Source: Paracoccaceae bacterium (GTDB lineage: Bacteria; Pseudomonadota; Alphaproteobacteria; Rhodobacterales; Rhodobacteraceae). From it: a DNA stretch of 64,000 bases. The notes under the pieces are model-generated. The model worked only from the letters and a program-made list of their open reading frames with translations. It ran no database searches and had not been told where the DNA came from. The position numbers were made by a program, and so were the translations under genes. Of this stretch, positions 1 through 9,624 are shown piece by piece (position 1 is the first letter of the stretch; every line of letters starts with the position of its first letter). The stretch is taken from contig REBU01000039.1 in the NCBI GenBank assembly GCA_007692585.1, positions 1 to 64,000 on the forward strand. The letters are read 5' to 3'.

Positions 1-33
1 CTGAATAAGCGGCGCGAGAGGAAGGAGTAAACT

Positions 34-198
34 ATGTCGCTGGTTTTGGAAGGCGGCCAGTGTCGGAACTGCGCCACGCGCCAACGGCGCTGTCATAGCG
101 GTTTCGCCGTTTCGCGGCCAGCCCCCTACGCGGCATCCAGCGCAGTGATTGCCTTGCCCTGCTGCTTTGGGCAAACAAGGGCCAGTCCACGAGTTTAA
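34..198 (+). CDS. possible 54-residue ORF upstream of glpK
   Basis: This short frame opens with ATG after a good ribosome-binding site (GAAGGAG at 21-27) and stops 18 bases before the glpK start. It encodes a Cys-rich N-terminus with a C-x2-C-x6-C pattern (CRNCATRQRRC), which recalls the N-terminal cluster of FNR-type regulators. No cNMP-binding or HTH domain follows, so at most it would be a remnant. It could equally be a leader ORF or chance. The rest of bases 1-213 shows nothing else recognisable. Confidence 0.25.
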   Translation: MSLVLEGGQCRNCATRQRRCHSGFAVSRPAPYAASSAVIALPCCFGQTRASPRV

Positions 199-216
199 AT
201 GTAAAGGGAGGCGTTG

Positions 217-1704
217 ATGGGATATATTCTCGCGCTTGATCAGGGCACCACATCCAGCCGGGGGATCGTCTTTGATGCGCAGATGCGCATCAAGGCCGTG
301 GCGCAGGAAGAATTCCCGCAGCATTATCCGTCATCGGGCTGGGTCGAGCATGACCCCTCCGACCTCTGGGCCACCGCTGCCGCCACGGCGCGTGCGGCGA
401 TCGAGAAAGCCGGGCTCTCGGCGCGCGAGATTGCCGCGATCGGCATCACCAACCAGCGCGAAACCACGCTGGTCTGGGATCGCAAGACCGGCAGGCCCAT
501 TCACCGCGCGATCGTCTGGCAGGACCGCCGCACCGCCGATTTCTGCGTAACGCTGCGCGACGAGGGCCACGAGTCGATGATCACGGCGCGGACAGGGCTG
601 CTCGCGGACCCTTATTTTTCGGCCACGAAGCTGAAATATATCCTCGATTCTGTTGATGGCGCGCGGGAACGTGCGCGGCGCGGCGAGCTGGCTTTCGGCA
701 CGGTCGATAGCTGGCTGATCTGGAACCTGACGGGCGGGCGCGTGCATGCAACCGATGCGACCAATGCCGCGCGGACCATGCTCTATGATATTCACAAGGG
801 CCGCTGGAGCCAGACGATCTGCGATCTGTTCGACATCCCGGGCGAGATGCTGCCCGAGGTGCGCGATTGCGCGGCGGATTTTGGGGCCACGCGCAGCGAT
901 CTGTTCGGCCATGAAATCCCGATCCTCGGGGTGGCCGGTGACCAGCAGGCGGCGACCATCGGGCAAGCATGCTTCACCCCCGGCATGCTGAAGTCGACCT
1001 ATGGCACGGGCTGTTTCGCGGTGCTGAACACGGGCGAGACGCCCGTGACCTCGACCAACAAACTGCTGACCACGATTGCCTATCAGCTGGACGGTCAGCC
1101 CACCTATGCGCTCGAAGGCTCGATCTTCATCGCGGGCGCTGTGGTGCAATGGCTGCGCGACGGGATCAAGGTGATCCGCACTGCGCCGGAGACGCAAGCG
1201 CTGGCGGAACAGGCGGATCCGAGCCAGGATCTGATCCTTGTGCCTGCTTTCGTGGGGCTGGGCGCACCCTATTGGAAGCCGGAAGCGCGAGGCGCGATTT
1301 TCGGGATGACACGCAATTCGGGCCCTGCGGAATTCGCCCGCGCCGCGCTGGAATCGGTGGGCTATCAGACCCGCGACTTGCTGGAAGCGATGCAGGCCGA
1401 CTGGACCCGCGAGGGTGCGCAGCCCACCTTGCGCGTCGATGGGGGCATGGCCGCCAATGACTACGCGATGCAGTTCCTGTCGGACATCATCGGCGCGCCA
1501 GTAGACCGCCCGAAAGTGCTGGAGACGACGGCACTGGGGGCGGCCTGGCTGGCCGGGATGCGCGCGGGCGTCTGGCCCGGGATGGCGGAATTCGCGAGAG
1601 GCTGGGCTGTCGAGCGGCAATTCACAACAAAGCTGGACGAAGGCGCGCGCCGTTCCCGCTATGCCCGCTGGGGCCGCGCGGTGAATGCCGTGTTGGGGGT
1701 CTGA
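217..1704 (+). CDS. glpK: glycerol kinase
   Basis: Phosphorylates glycerol to sn-glycerol 3-phosphate with ATP in the cytoplasm, the entry step of glycerol catabolism. The 495-residue length matches the FGGY-family glycerol kinases. The N-terminal phosphate-binding motif DQGTTSSRG lies at about residues 8-16 and the second-domain motif GVAGDQQAA near residue 240. The ATG at 217 is preferred over TTG at 214 because AAAGGGAG at 203-210 is well spaced to it. The downstream Fe-dependent alcohol dehydrogenase begins 3 bases after the stop, so the two are probably co-transcribed. No glpF or glpD is visible in the window. Confidence 0.95.
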   Translation: MGYILALDQGTTSSRGIVFDAQMRIKAVAQEEFPQHYPSSGWVEHDPSDLWATAAATARAAIEKAGLSAREIAAIGITNQRETTLVWDRKTGRPIHRAIVWQDRRTADFCVTLRDEGHESMITARTGLLADPYFSATKLKYILDSVDGARERARRGELAFGTVDSWLIWNLTGGRVHATDATNAARTMLYDIHKGRWSQTICDLFDIPGEMLPEVRDCAADFGATRSDLFGHEIPILGVAGDQQAATIGQACFTPGMLKSTYGTGCFAVLNTGETPVTSTNKLLTTIAYQLDGQPTYALEGSIFIAGAVVQWLRDGIKVIRTAPETQALAEQADPSQDLILVPAFVGLGAPYWKPEARGAIFGMTRNSGPAEFARAALESVGYQTRDLLEAMQADWTREGAQPTLRVDGGMAANDYAMQFLSDIIGAPVDRPKVLETTALGAAWLAGMRAGVWPGMAEFARGWAVERQFTTKLDEGARRSRYARWGRAVNAVLGV

Positions 1705-1707
1705 GCG

Positions 1708-2826
1708 GTGGCGGTGTTCGGTTTCGCGACGGCGGGCACGATCCGGTTCGGGCGCGGTGTGCTGTCGGAAGCCGCACCCTTTGCGGCTGCGCGGCGGGTG
1801 GTGCTGCTGCGCTCGGCGTCGGTCGCACAGGCGGATGGATTGGCGCGGGACTTGCGCGCGGCGGGCGCGGTGCTGGAACTGGTCGCGCGCGGCGAGCCTG
1901 ACCTGCCGGGGGTCGAAGCGCATGTCGCCACTGCCCGCGCTTTCGCGCCAGATCTGGTCATTGCCATCGGCGGGGGCGCTGTGATTGACCATGGCAAGGC
2001 GCTGGCCGCGCTGATCCCCGCGCCGCATGGGGCGCTGCGCTACCTGGAAGTTGTGGGCGAGGGCCAGCCGCTCGATGCCGCGCCCTTGCCACTGGTGGCG
2101 ATCCCGACAACGGCCGGGACAGGGACGGAAGTCACCCGTAACGCGGTCATCCAGGTGCCCGAGGCTGCGCGCAAGGTCAGTCTGCGCGACCCGCGTCTCT
2201 ACCCGACCTTGGCGCTGATTGACCCGGATCTGTGCCTGTCCTGCCCGAAATCGGTGACGCTGGCCTCCGGCCTCGATGCGATCACGCAAGTGATCGAGCC
2301 CTTCATCTGCGCGCGGTCCAATCCGATGACCGACGCGCTGTGCATTGAAGCGATCCCGCGCGGGCTCTCGGCGCTGCGTCGTCTGGTCGTGCAGGGCGAT
2401 GGGGCGGCTTGGGACGATATGGCGCTGACCAGCCTATTCGGGGGTATGGCGCTGGCCAATGCGGGACTGGGGGCGGTGCATGGCTTCGCGGGCGTGATCG
2501 GCGGGCGGACAGGGGCCGCGCATGGCGCGATCTGTGGCGCGCTGCTGGTCCCGGTGCTGGAGGCCAATCGCCGCGGCGTGACTGAGGGCAGCGAAACCGC
2601 GCGCCGGATCGATTGGGTCGCCGCGCGCATCGCGGCGGAATTCGGCAGCCTGCGCGGGCTGCGCAGCTTCGCCCGCGATCACGGCCTGCCTGACCTGCGC
2701 GCGCTGGGCGTCACATCCGACCAGCACGCGGCGCTGGCCATTGAGGCGCGGCAGTCATCCTCTTACAAGGCCAATCCGGTCGATCTGTCGCCCGATCAGC
2801 TTGCCGGGATCCTCGCCGCCGCCTGA
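1708..2826 (+). CDS. iron-containing alcohol dehydrogenase
   Basis: A 372-residue member of the Fe-dependent alcohol dehydrogenase / glycerol dehydrogenase superfamily, NAD(P)-dependent and cytoplasmic. The Rossmann-side glycine run (IGGGAVIDHGK) is at about residues 86-96 and the family motif PTTAGTGTE at about 133-141. Histidines consistent with metal ligands occur further on, for example in AVHGFAG. Translation starts with GTG directly after glpK, which suggests coupling and a role in oxidising glycerol or a short diol or alcohol. The exact substrate cannot be read from sequence. Maleylacetate reductase belongs to the same superfamily and is a less likely alternative. Confidence 0.85.
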   Translation: MAVFGFATAGTIRFGRGVLSEAAPFAAARRVVLLRSASVAQADGLARDLRAAGAVLELVARGEPDLPGVEAHVATARAFAPDLVIAIGGGAVIDHGKALAALIPAPHGALRYLEVVGEGQPLDAAPLPLVAIPTTAGTGTEVTRNAVIQVPEAARKVSLRDPRLYPTLALIDPDLCLSCPKSVTLASGLDAITQVIEPFICARSNPMTDALCIEAIPRGLSALRRLVVQGDGAAWDDMALTSLFGGMALANAGLGAVHGFAGVIGGRTGAAHGAICGALLVPVLEANRRGVTEGSETARRIDWVAARIAAEFGSLRGLRSFARDHGLPDLRALGVTSDQHAALAIEARQSSSYKANPVDLSPDQLAGILAAA

Positions 2827-2830
2827 ACTT

Positions 2831-4699
2831 TCACATCGCGCGCTTGATGCCTGAGAAGCGCGCCCTTGCGCGCGGATCTTGGTCGAAGAGGGCGGCGAGT
2901 TGCTCGGTCATCGCGCCCGCAAGCTGTTCGACATCGGTGATTGTGACCGCGCGCTGGTAGTAGCGCGTCACGTCATGGCCGATGCCGATGGCCAGCAGCT
3001 CGACCGCGCGGCGGCGCTCGACCATGGCGATTACGTCGCGCAGATGCTTCTCCAGATAATTCGCGGCATTCACTGAAAGCGTGCTGTCATCGACCGGCGC
3101 ACCATCCGAGATCACCATCAGGATCTTGCGCACTTCGGGCCGCGCCAGCATGCGCCGATGCGCCCATTCCAGCGCCTCGCCGTCGATGTTTTCCTTCAAC
3201 AGCCCTTCTTTCATCATCAGCCCCAGATTGGGGCGCACGCGCCGCCAGGGCGCATCGGCCTGTTTGTAGATGATATGGCGCAGGTCATTCAGCCGTCCGG
3301 GCTGCGCGCTGCGCCCCTCCTGCAGCCAGCGTTCGCGTGACTGCCCGCCCTTCCAGGCGCGGGTCGTGAAGCCAAGGATCTCGACCTTAACGTTGCAGCG
3401 CTCCAGCGTGCGGGCCAGAACATCGGCGCAGATCGCGGCGATGGAGATGGGTCGCCCGCGCATCGAGCCGGAATTGTCCAACAGGAGCGTCACGACTGTG
3501 TCGCGAAATTCGGTGTCCTTCTCCTGTTTGAAGCTCAGGGGCGTCGTGGGGTTCGCCACCACCCGCGCAAGCCGTCCGGCGTCGAGAATCCCCTCTTCCA
3601 GATCAAACAGCCAGGACCGGTTCTGCTGTGCCTGCAAGCGGCGTTGCAGCTTGTTCGCAAGTCTTGAGACTGCGCCTTTCAGTGGCTCGAGCTGCTGGTC
3701 GAGATAGGCGCGCAAGCGTTCCAGCTCTGCCGGGTCGGCCAGATCTTCGGCGCGGATCTCTTCGTCGAACTCGGTCGCAAAAACCTTGTAGTCAGAGCTG
3801 GCCTCGGAATGGGGCGGAGGGGCGGGGGGCTCCAGCGGGGCTTCGGCCTCGGGCATCTCGGTCGCGTCCGACATCTCGTCATCGGCATCGTCTTCCATCG
3901 CCATATCGGCCTGGGCGCTGTCCTGCGTGGGGCTCTCATCCTCGCTGTCGTCATCCGAAGCGTCATCATCGCCCTGACTGTCGGGGTTTTCCGGCTCCTC
4001 GGGCTGCTCGTCGCTGTCGTCGTCGGTGCCTTCATCCTCGTCGCCCAGATCATCAGGGTCGTCACCCAGCTGGTCGCCATACCCCAGATCCGAGATCATC
4101 TGCCGCGCGAGCCGCGCGAAAGCCCCCTGATCAGCCAGCGCCTTGTCCAGCCCGTCAAGCGTCTCGCCCGCGCGTTCCTCGATGAAGCCGCGCCACAGAT
4201 CGAGCACTTGGCCTGCACCTTCGGGCAGATCGCGCCCGGTCGCCAACTGGCGGATCATGTAATTCGCAGCCACCGACAAGGGCGCATCCTGCCGGTCGCG
4301 GATTTGGGCATAGCCTTTGCGATTGGCCTCATGGGCGATGCGCGCGTCAATATTCTTGGCCGTGCCGGGCATGTGCCGCGCGCCCACAGCTTCGCATCGG
4401 GCCTCCTCCATCGCCTGATAAAGATCGCGCGCCATCTGCCCCTGCGGCATGTATTTCGCGTGGCAGGCCGCATCATGGAAGCGGTGGCGCAGCGCCAGCG
4501 TGTCGGCGGTGCCGCGCGCCAGAAGCACTTCGTCGCGGGTCAGCCGGCGGGTGACTTGGGGCAGGCGCATCGTATCGCCGCTCATGCCCGGCGGGTCGAC
4601 CGAATAGGTCACGGTCAGATCGCGCGCATCGGCCATGGTGCGCGCCGTGTCTGACAGGGCTTTCTTGAACGGGTCGGCAGGGTTGTCGTTGCGGGTCAT
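2831..4699 (-). CDS. cobT: cobaltochelatase subunit CobT
   Basis: One of the three subunits (CobN, CobS, CobT) of the aerobic ATP-dependent cobaltochelatase that inserts cobalt into hydrogenobyrinate a,c-diamide during vitamin B12 synthesis. The 622-residue protein has an N-terminal helical region, a very acidic linker at about residues 207-290 and a C-terminal von Willebrand A domain with the MIDAS motif DNSGS at 408-412. This layout is diagnostic of CobT. The ATG at 4699 was chosen over an upstream in-frame extension because GAGAAGGA lies about 10 bases before it and homologues begin near there. Its partner cobS lies at 7389-8360 on the same strand, with unrelated genes between. Confidence 0.95.
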   Translation of the reverse strand: MTRNDNPADPFKKALSDTARTMADARDLTVTYSVDPPGMSGDTMRLPQVTRRLTRDEVLLARGTADTLALRHRFHDAACHAKYMPQGQMARDLYQAMEEARCEAVGARHMPGTAKNIDARIAHEANRKGYAQIRDRQDAPLSVAANYMIRQLATGRDLPEGAGQVLDLWRGFIEERAGETLDGLDKALADQGAFARLARQMISDLGYGDQLGDDPDDLGDEDEGTDDDSDEQPEEPENPDSQGDDDASDDDSEDESPTQDSAQADMAMEDDADDEMSDATEMPEAEAPLEPPAPPPHSEASSDYKVFATEFDEEIRAEDLADPAELERLRAYLDQQLEPLKGAVSRLANKLQRRLQAQQNRSWLFDLEEGILDAGRLARVVANPTTPLSFKQEKDTEFRDTVVTLLLDNSGSMRGRPISIAAICADVLARTLERCNVKVEILGFTTRAWKGGQSRERWLQEGRSAQPGRLNDLRHIIYKQADAPWRRVRPNLGLMMKEGLLKENIDGEALEWAHRRMLARPEVRKILMVISDGAPVDDSTLSVNAANYLEKHLRDVIAMVERRRAVELLAIGIGHDVTRYYQRAVTITDVEQLAGAMTEQLAALFDQDPRARARFSGIKRAM

Positions 4700-4871
4700 G
4701 CGCGGATGTGATCCTTCTCGGTTGACCCAGAGATAGCCCAGCGCCGCCCGGTTGAAAAGCGCGCGCAAGGTGCAGCCGTTGATTTCTGCACAGGGGCTGT
4801 GCTGGCGCGCGTCTATGAAACCCCGCGCACAAGGCGCAGATGGAGAGCAGGACGTCAACTAGGAGTTTCTC

Positions 4872-5462
4872 ATGTCACAGACCCCCCGCATTGCCATCAT
4901 TCTGGGTACCACCCGCGACTCGCGCTTTGGTGAGGCGCCCGCAAACTGGATCGTCGAGCGCGCCCGTGCGCGCGGCGACTGGGAGGTGGAACTGGTCGAT
5001 CTCAAGAGCTTCGATCTACCGCTCTTCAATGAAGTGGCCTCGAACGCCTGGATGCCCTCCGAAGATCCGGCCGCGCGCAAGTGGCAAGAGGTTATCGGCC
5101 AGTTCGACGGCTATATTTTTGTTACGCCGGAATATAACCGCTCCATCACCGGCGCACTGAAAAACGCGCTTGATCAGGCCTATGTCGAGTGGAACCGCAA
5201 GGCATTCGGGATCGTCAGCTATGGCTCGGTCGGGGGCACGCGTGCAGCAGAGCATCTGCGCAGCATCGGGATCGAGCTGCAAATGGCTGCGACCCGCTCG
5301 GCGGTGCATATTGGTGGCAGCGACTTCTTCGCGGTCCACCCATTGGGCGGCGATCCGAAGCCCCTCTCCGCGATCGAAGGGTCCATAGGCGGATCCGCTG
5401 ATGCCATGCTGTCGGAGTTGGATTGGTGGACGCGCGCAACCATGGCCGCGCGCAGCGCTTGA
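4872..5462 (+). CDS. NAD(P)H-dependent FMN reductase family protein
   Basis: A 196-residue flavodoxin-fold flavoprotein of the NADPH-dependent FMN reductase / quinone reductase group. Visible signs are the N-terminal ILGTTRDSRFG phosphate loop, the TPEYNRSITGALKNALD motif in mid-protein and the following SYGSVGG turn, all typical of FMN binding. It probably reduces flavin or small electrophiles in the cytosol. AGGAG at 4861-4865 precedes the ATG. It is transcribed divergently from cobT across a 172-bp gap and is followed by a GC-rich hairpin. Confidence 0.88.
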   Translation: MSQTPRIAIILGTTRDSRFGEAPANWIVERARARGDWEVELVDLKSFDLPLFNEVASNAWMPSEDPAARKWQEVIGQFDGYIFVTPEYNRSITGALKNALDQAYVEWNRKAFGIVSYGSVGGTRAAEHLRSIGIELQMAATRSAVHIGGSDFFAVHPLGGDPKPLSAIEGSIGGSADAMLSELDWWTRATMAARSA

Positions 5463-5476
5463 GCCCAGTGTGAGTG

Positions 5477-5499
5477 CCGCGCGGGTCACGCCCGCGCGG
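5477..5499. terminator. GC-rich hairpin after the FMN reductase gene
   Basis: Perfect 9-bp inverted repeat CCGCGCGGG / CCCGCGCGG with a 5-base loop, starting 15 bases after the reductase stop. There is no T-run, so it is a weak terminator candidate or an mRNA 3'-end stabiliser. Confidence 0.5.
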
Positions 5500-5633
5500 A
5501 CTATGTCCCCGGAGTGCTTTTCCAGCATCGGTGTGCGTCTACAACAATGCGTCACTTATGACAGAGCGGGGGCGCGTGACCTGAGCGTAACAGGGCATAG
5601 CCCGGGATCTGCGGCCCGCCGGGTGTGAAAGCC

Positions 5634-6704
5634 TCAGGGCAGATCCTGCAGGATCACGCCGCGCCAGCCAAGGCCCTTATAGGTCTCAAAACCTTCGGTG
5701 GCATGGTAGCAGATCAGCTTGCCCCCCTCTGAAAAGGCACCGCAATGCGGGTCCATTCCGTGAGGGATGGTGATCTTTCCACTTTTGATGGCCGTGTCAT
5801 CTGACGCCGCAATGATCCATCCGTCGCGGTCGATCAACAATGCGCGGGTATTGCGTTTGCGCATGGTGTCATCCATGCGCAGCGAGGTCAGAATGCCGCG
5901 CGCCTGCGCTTCCCAGTCGAAGCACGTTGCCATGACCCCCAGCACCCGGCCATGCTTGTCACCATTTGCACGAATTGCACAGGCATATGTGATGGTCTGG
6001 CGCCCGCTCAGATAGGGGGATTGCACGACCTCACCAGCTTCAAAAGCGTCGCCCGAGTTTTGGGCCAAGGCCCTGCCGAACCATGACAGATCGGAAACTG
6101 ACTTGCCCGTGACCGTGAATTTCGCGGGCCGTGCATTCGCAACGATTTCGCCATCGCGATCCGCGATCCAAAGATCGAGATAGATGTTATATGCATCGAT
6201 GATCACACCCAGCCGCTTGGTCGCATAGGCCCGCGTGTCGGGATCGGGCCTGTCCAAGGCTGTGACGAAGGCCGAATCCGTCGCCCACCAGCGCACGTCG
6301 CAGGTGCGTTCATACAGGTTGCGGTCAATCGTATCGACGGCTGTGAAGGCCAGATCGACCAGACGCGCACTGGCGCTCTGCCGGTCCATCGCCACGACCA
6401 TCGCATCCAGATCGGCAAGCCGCTTCGCCAGTTGTGCCTGGATGTCGCAGGCGATGTCATTGATCTGCCCGCCGACATTGCTGACTTCGTCAGCCACGAT
6501 GGAAAAGCCGCGACCGATCTGACCGGCCCGCGCCGCTTCGATCTTGGCATTTATCGCCAGCATCTTCATCTGCGAGGTGATCCGGCTGATGCTGTCCACG
6601 CTTTTGCTGGCATGGCGCGCAGCGTCCTGGCTTTGTGCCGCAATGGCGGCCAGGGTCACCCGTTGATATTCTGCGGCGGCGGGTGCGTTGATGTTGTCTT
6701 TCAC
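5634..6704 (-). CDS. chemoreceptor-like protein with N-terminal MCP tip and C-terminal sensor
   Basis: The protein carries the highly conserved hairpin-tip motif of methyl-accepting chemotaxis proteins (INAKIEAARAGQIGRGF, then VADEVSNVG) within its first 85 residues. About 230 residues resembling a Cache/PAS-type sensor follow (WIADRDGEIVANA, then LLIDRDGWIIAASDD). There is no signal peptide and no membrane segment. The order is therefore the reverse of a classical receptor, and the signalling hairpin is much shortened. The GTG at 6704 follows AGGGA and is preferred; a TTG at 6743 would add 13 residues. It probably acts in the cytoplasm with CheA/CheW, but no che genes are near. Confidence 0.75.
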   Translation of the reverse strand: MKDNINAPAAAEYQRVTLAAIAAQSQDAARHASKSVDSISRITSQMKMLAINAKIEAARAGQIGRGFSIVADEVSNVGGQINDIACDIQAQLAKRLADLDAMVVAMDRQSASARLVDLAFTAVDTIDRNLYERTCDVRWWATDSAFVTALDRPDPDTRAYATKRLGVIIDAYNIYLDLWIADRDGEIVANARPAKFTVTGKSVSDLSWFGRALAQNSGDAFEAGEVVQSPYLSGRQTITYACAIRANGDKHGRVLGVMATCFDWEAQARGILTSLRMDDTMRKRNTRALLIDRDGWIIAASDDTAIKSGKITIPHGMDPHCGAFSEGGKLICYHATEGFETYKGLGWRGVILQDLP

Positions 6705-6923
6705 GTGGTCCCTGTGCCCCGTTGCGATCGCGATGTGTTCCAATCACGCTACGGGCCATTGGTTAAGCCAAGATGTATCACGGCAAAGAATCTCGCCGAC
6801 AGCCCGTCTGCCGGATCCGGCCACACGCGGAGGTCATTGCCTGTGAAGGGTGCGCGATGGATGAAAGCGCAGTATCGGGCGTTCAAGCCGGACTATTCCC
6901 ACTCACATCAGGAGGGCCGATAG

Positions 6924-7352
6924 ATGGCATTCGTTTCAGACGTGATCCAACGGACAACCCGCGTTCTTCCAGGTACGCATCATTCGCATTGGCTTTTGCG
7001 CCTGCCGCTTGCTTTCGTGCTGCTGCAATATGGTTTCGACAAGTTTCCGCTCTCGGCGGATGTCGCGGCAGGCTGGGGGCTGCCGCTGAGCCTCTGGGCC
7101 ATGGCGGGCGTCGCCGAGATTCTTGCAGGGGCAGCGCTGATCATCGGTGGGGCGTTGCGCACGCGGATGGGCGATCACGTCACGCGGCTGGCTGGGGCGG
7201 CCGCGGCGGTTATCGTCGTGGGGGTCCTGATCGTCGCCTACTGGGCGCCGCCGATTGACATCCTGCTGTTCAACCAGTTCCACATCCTGCTGATCTGCGC
7301 GGGCCTCTATCTGGCGCTTGGCGCGCATGAGCGGCTGCGGCAGGAAGGCTGA
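6924..7352 (+). CDS. DoxX family membrane protein
   Basis: A 142-residue protein with four predicted hydrophobic helices and the DoxX-type start of helix 1 (LPLAFVLLQYGFDKF). The ATG follows a strong AGGAGG at about 6909-6914. Members of this family are inner-membrane proteins linked to quinone-dependent or thiol redox functions; the specific role here is unknown. The gene stands alone and ends at a strong bidirectional hairpin shared with cobS. Confidence 0.85.
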   Translation: MAFVSDVIQRTTRVLPGTHHSHWLLRLPLAFVLLQYGFDKFPLSADVAAGWGLPLSLWAMAGVAEILAGAALIIGGALRTRMGDHVTRLAGAAAAVIVVGVLIVAYWAPPIDILLFNQFHILLICAGLYLALGAHERLRQEG

Positions 7353-7361
7353 CAGGTTGCG

Positions 7362-7386
7362 CCGGGGGCGTTCGCGCCCCCGGTTT
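7362..7386. terminator. bidirectional terminator between doxX-like gene and cobS
   Basis: Perfect 9-bp stem CCGGGGGCG / CGCCCCCGG closed by a TTCG tetraloop (7371-7374) and followed by TTTC. It sits in the 36-bp gap between two convergent genes. Confidence 0.85.
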
Positions 7387-7388
7387 CT

Positions 7389-8360
7389 TCAGCCCAATGC
7401 TGTGCTGACGGCCGATTCAGGCAGTTCTTCGTCAAAGCAGCGCTGGTAGAATTCGGCCACGGTCTGACGCTCCAACTCGTCGCATTTGTTCAGGAAAGAC
7501 AGCCGGAACGCATAGCCGATAGAGCGGAAGATCCGCGCATTTTCGGCCCAGTTGATGACCGTCCGGGGCGACATGACGGTGGACAGATCCCCATTCATGA
7601 AGGCCGTCCGGGTCATATCCGCGACGGTGACCATCTGGCTGATCTCCTGCCGCCCCTTGGCTGTGTTATAGGCCGGGTTCTTGGCCAGAACGATGGCCGC
7701 TTCGGCATCGTGGCTAAGGTAATTCAGCGTCGCAACCAGCGACCAGCGGTCCATCTGCGCCTGGTTGATCTGCTGGACCCCGTGATAGAGGCCCGTCGTA
7801 TCCCCCAGACCGACCGTATTCGCCGTGGCAAAGAGCCGGAAACAGGGATGCGGGGTGATGATTTCGTTCTGATCCAGAAGCGTCAGCTTGCCGTCATGTT
7901 CCAGCACGCGCTGGATCACGAACATTACATCCGGGCGGCCTGCGTCATATTCGTCAAAGACGATCGCCACAGGGTTGCGCAGCGCCCAGGGCAGGATGCC
8001 TTCCTGAAACTCGGTCACTTGCGCGCCGTCGCGCAGCTTGATCGCGTCCTTGCCGATCATGTCGATGCGCGAGATGTGGCTGTCGAGATTGACCCGCACT
8101 GAAGGCCAGTTCAGACGCGCGGCCACCTGTTCAATATGGGTGGATTTGCCCGTGCCGTGATAGCCCTGGATCATTACGCGGCGATTATAGGCAAAGCCCG
8201 CCAGAATCGCGAGGGTGGTGTCAGGGTCGAATTTATAGGTCGGGTCGAGCGCGGGCACGCGGTCAGTCGGCTCGGCAAAGCCCTTGACTGACATATCCGA
8301 GTCAATTCCGAACACATCGCGTACAGAAATGTCTTCGGTGGGTTTCTGATGTCCGGTCAT
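7389..8360 (-). CDS. cobS: cobaltochelatase subunit CobS
   Basis: AAA+ ATPase subunit of the aerobic cobaltochelatase; it forms the motor ring with CobT and drives cobalt insertion by CobN. At 323 residues it has the usual length. Walker A (GYHGTGKS) is at about residues 66-73 and Walker B (VAIVFDEYD) at about 131-139. The N-terminal [10 protein letters not shown] segment is typical of CobS. The ATG at 8360 follows AGGACGAG. It lies about 2.7 kb upstream of cobT on the same strand; cobN is not in the window. Confidence 0.95.
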   Translation of the reverse strand: MTGHQKPTEDISVRDVFGIDSDMSVKGFAEPTDRVPALDPTYKFDPDTTLAILAGFAYNRRVMIQGYHGTGKSTHIEQVAARLNWPSVRVNLDSHISRIDMIGKDAIKLRDGAQVTEFQEGILPWALRNPVAIVFDEYDAGRPDVMFVIQRVLEHDGKLTLLDQNEIITPHPCFRLFATANTVGLGDTTGLYHGVQQINQAQMDRWSLVATLNYLSHDAEAAIVLAKNPAYNTAKGRQEISQMVTVADMTRTAFMNGDLSTVMSPRTVINWAENARIFRSIGYAFRLSFLNKCDELERQTVAEFYQRCFDEELPESAVSTALG

Positions 8361-8437
8361 GCTGTCTCGTCCTGCCTGTCAGTGTGTTGGTCGCAACTGA
8401 TGTGAAACATATCCGCCGCAGGTGCAAGGGAAAGGGG

Positions 8438-9616
8438 CTATCTGCGCGCAACCTGCAAGCGCTCCAGCCCGTGGAAGTGGTAGATATCCGCGTAATGTGG
8501 CCTTTGGGTCAAGCGCAGCTGCGGCATCGCCTCGCACAGCGCCTGCAAGCCCAGCTGCAATTCCAGCCGTGCGAGCGGCGCGCCGAGGCAGAAATGCAGC
8601 CCTGCGCCGAAGCCAAGATGCGCCTTGACGGGCCGGGCAGGGTCGAATTGCGCGGGCGCGTCCCAATGACGCGGACAGCGGTTGGCCGCGCCGAGCAGGC
8701 AGGCGATCTGCGTGCCTTTGGGGATGATGCGGCCCATCACGTCAATGTCGTCATTGGCCCAGCGGGTGAACAGATGCAGCGCCGGATCAAAGCGCAGACA
8801 TTCCTCGACCAATGCCTCCGTGATCGGCACCTGTCCAAGATGCCCGGTCTCGATCAGCGTCTTGACGGCATTGCCGAGGCTGTGGACGGTCGCTTCATGG
8901 CCCGCATTCAAGAGCAGGATGCAGGTCGAGATCATCTCGCAGGGGCTAAGCGTTGCGCCATCATCTTCGGCGGCGATCAGATGCGTGATCAGATCGTCGC
9001 GAGGACTTGCGCGCCGGGCGGTGATATAGCTGCGCAGGAAATCGGCAAACTCGCGGCTGGCAGCGGCGGCGCGGTCCTCATCCGCGCGGGTGCGTCCGGC
9101 CTGATACATCCCGACCATGGCACTCGACCAGCGCAACAGATCCGGGGCCATGGCGTCGGGCACGCCCAGAAGCCGCGCGATCACGATCACCGGCAGGGGC
9201 TGGGCGAAACCTTTGATCAGATCGAACGCGCCTTCGGGCAGGGCCGCGATCAGCTGATGGCTCAGCGCTGTGATTTCTGGCCCAAGTGCGGCAATCCGGC
9301 GCGAGGTGAAGGCGCGCAGGACCAGATTGCGCAGCCGCGTGTGGCGGGGCGGCTCCAGTTCCAGCATCGAATGCGCCTCGATAGCGTAGAAGGGCGCGAG
9401 GTGATCGGGGATCGCAGGCGGCTCGGGCGGGACACGCCCGAAGCGCCGGTCGCGCAGGATGGCATTGGCAGCGGCGAAGCTGACCGCACAGGGCAGGGCG
9501 TAATCACGCCAGAACACCAGCGGCCCCAGCGCGCGCATGCGGTCATAGGCCGGATAGGGGTCTTGCACAGATCCAACATCGAGCGGATTTTGCGACACTT
9601 CCGGCAAAGCCAGCAT
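8438..9616 (-). CDS. cytochrome P450
   Basis: A 392-residue soluble bacterial P450. The heme-ligand motif FGAGLHFCLG places the proximal cysteine at residue 343, the I-helix carries AGHEAT, and a K-helix ExxR (EECLR) is present. It lacks a membrane anchor, as is usual for class I bacterial P450s that need ferredoxin and a reductase, neither of which is adjacent. The ATG at 9616 lies 9 bases past the stop of the upstream M20 peptidase, so the two genes are probably one transcript. The substrate is not predictable. Confidence 0.93.
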   Translation of the reverse strand: MLALPEVSQNPLDVGSVQDPYPAYDRMRALGPLVFWRDYALPCAVSFAAANAILRDRRFGRVPPEPPAIPDHLAPFYAIEAHSMLELEPPRHTRLRNLVLRAFTSRRIAALGPEITALSHQLIAALPEGAFDLIKGFAQPLPVIVIARLLGVPDAMAPDLLRWSSAMVGMYQAGRTRADEDRAAAASREFADFLRSYITARRASPRDDLITHLIAAEDDGATLSPCEMISTCILLLNAGHEATVHSLGNAVKTLIETGHLGQVPITEALVEECLRFDPALHLFTRWANDDIDVMGRIIPKGTQIACLLGAANRCPRHWDAPAQFDPARPVKAHLGFGAGLHFCLGAPLARLELQLGLQALCEAMPQLRLTQRPHYADIYHFHGLERLQVARR

Positions 9617-9624
9617 GTCGTCGC

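Noticed and set aside
331-2289. 652-residue frame antisense to glpK and the Fe-alcohol dehydrogenase
   Set aside because: Composition is Arg/His/Gln-rich as expected for the reverse of GC-rich coding DNA, and both opposing genes have clear family motifs.
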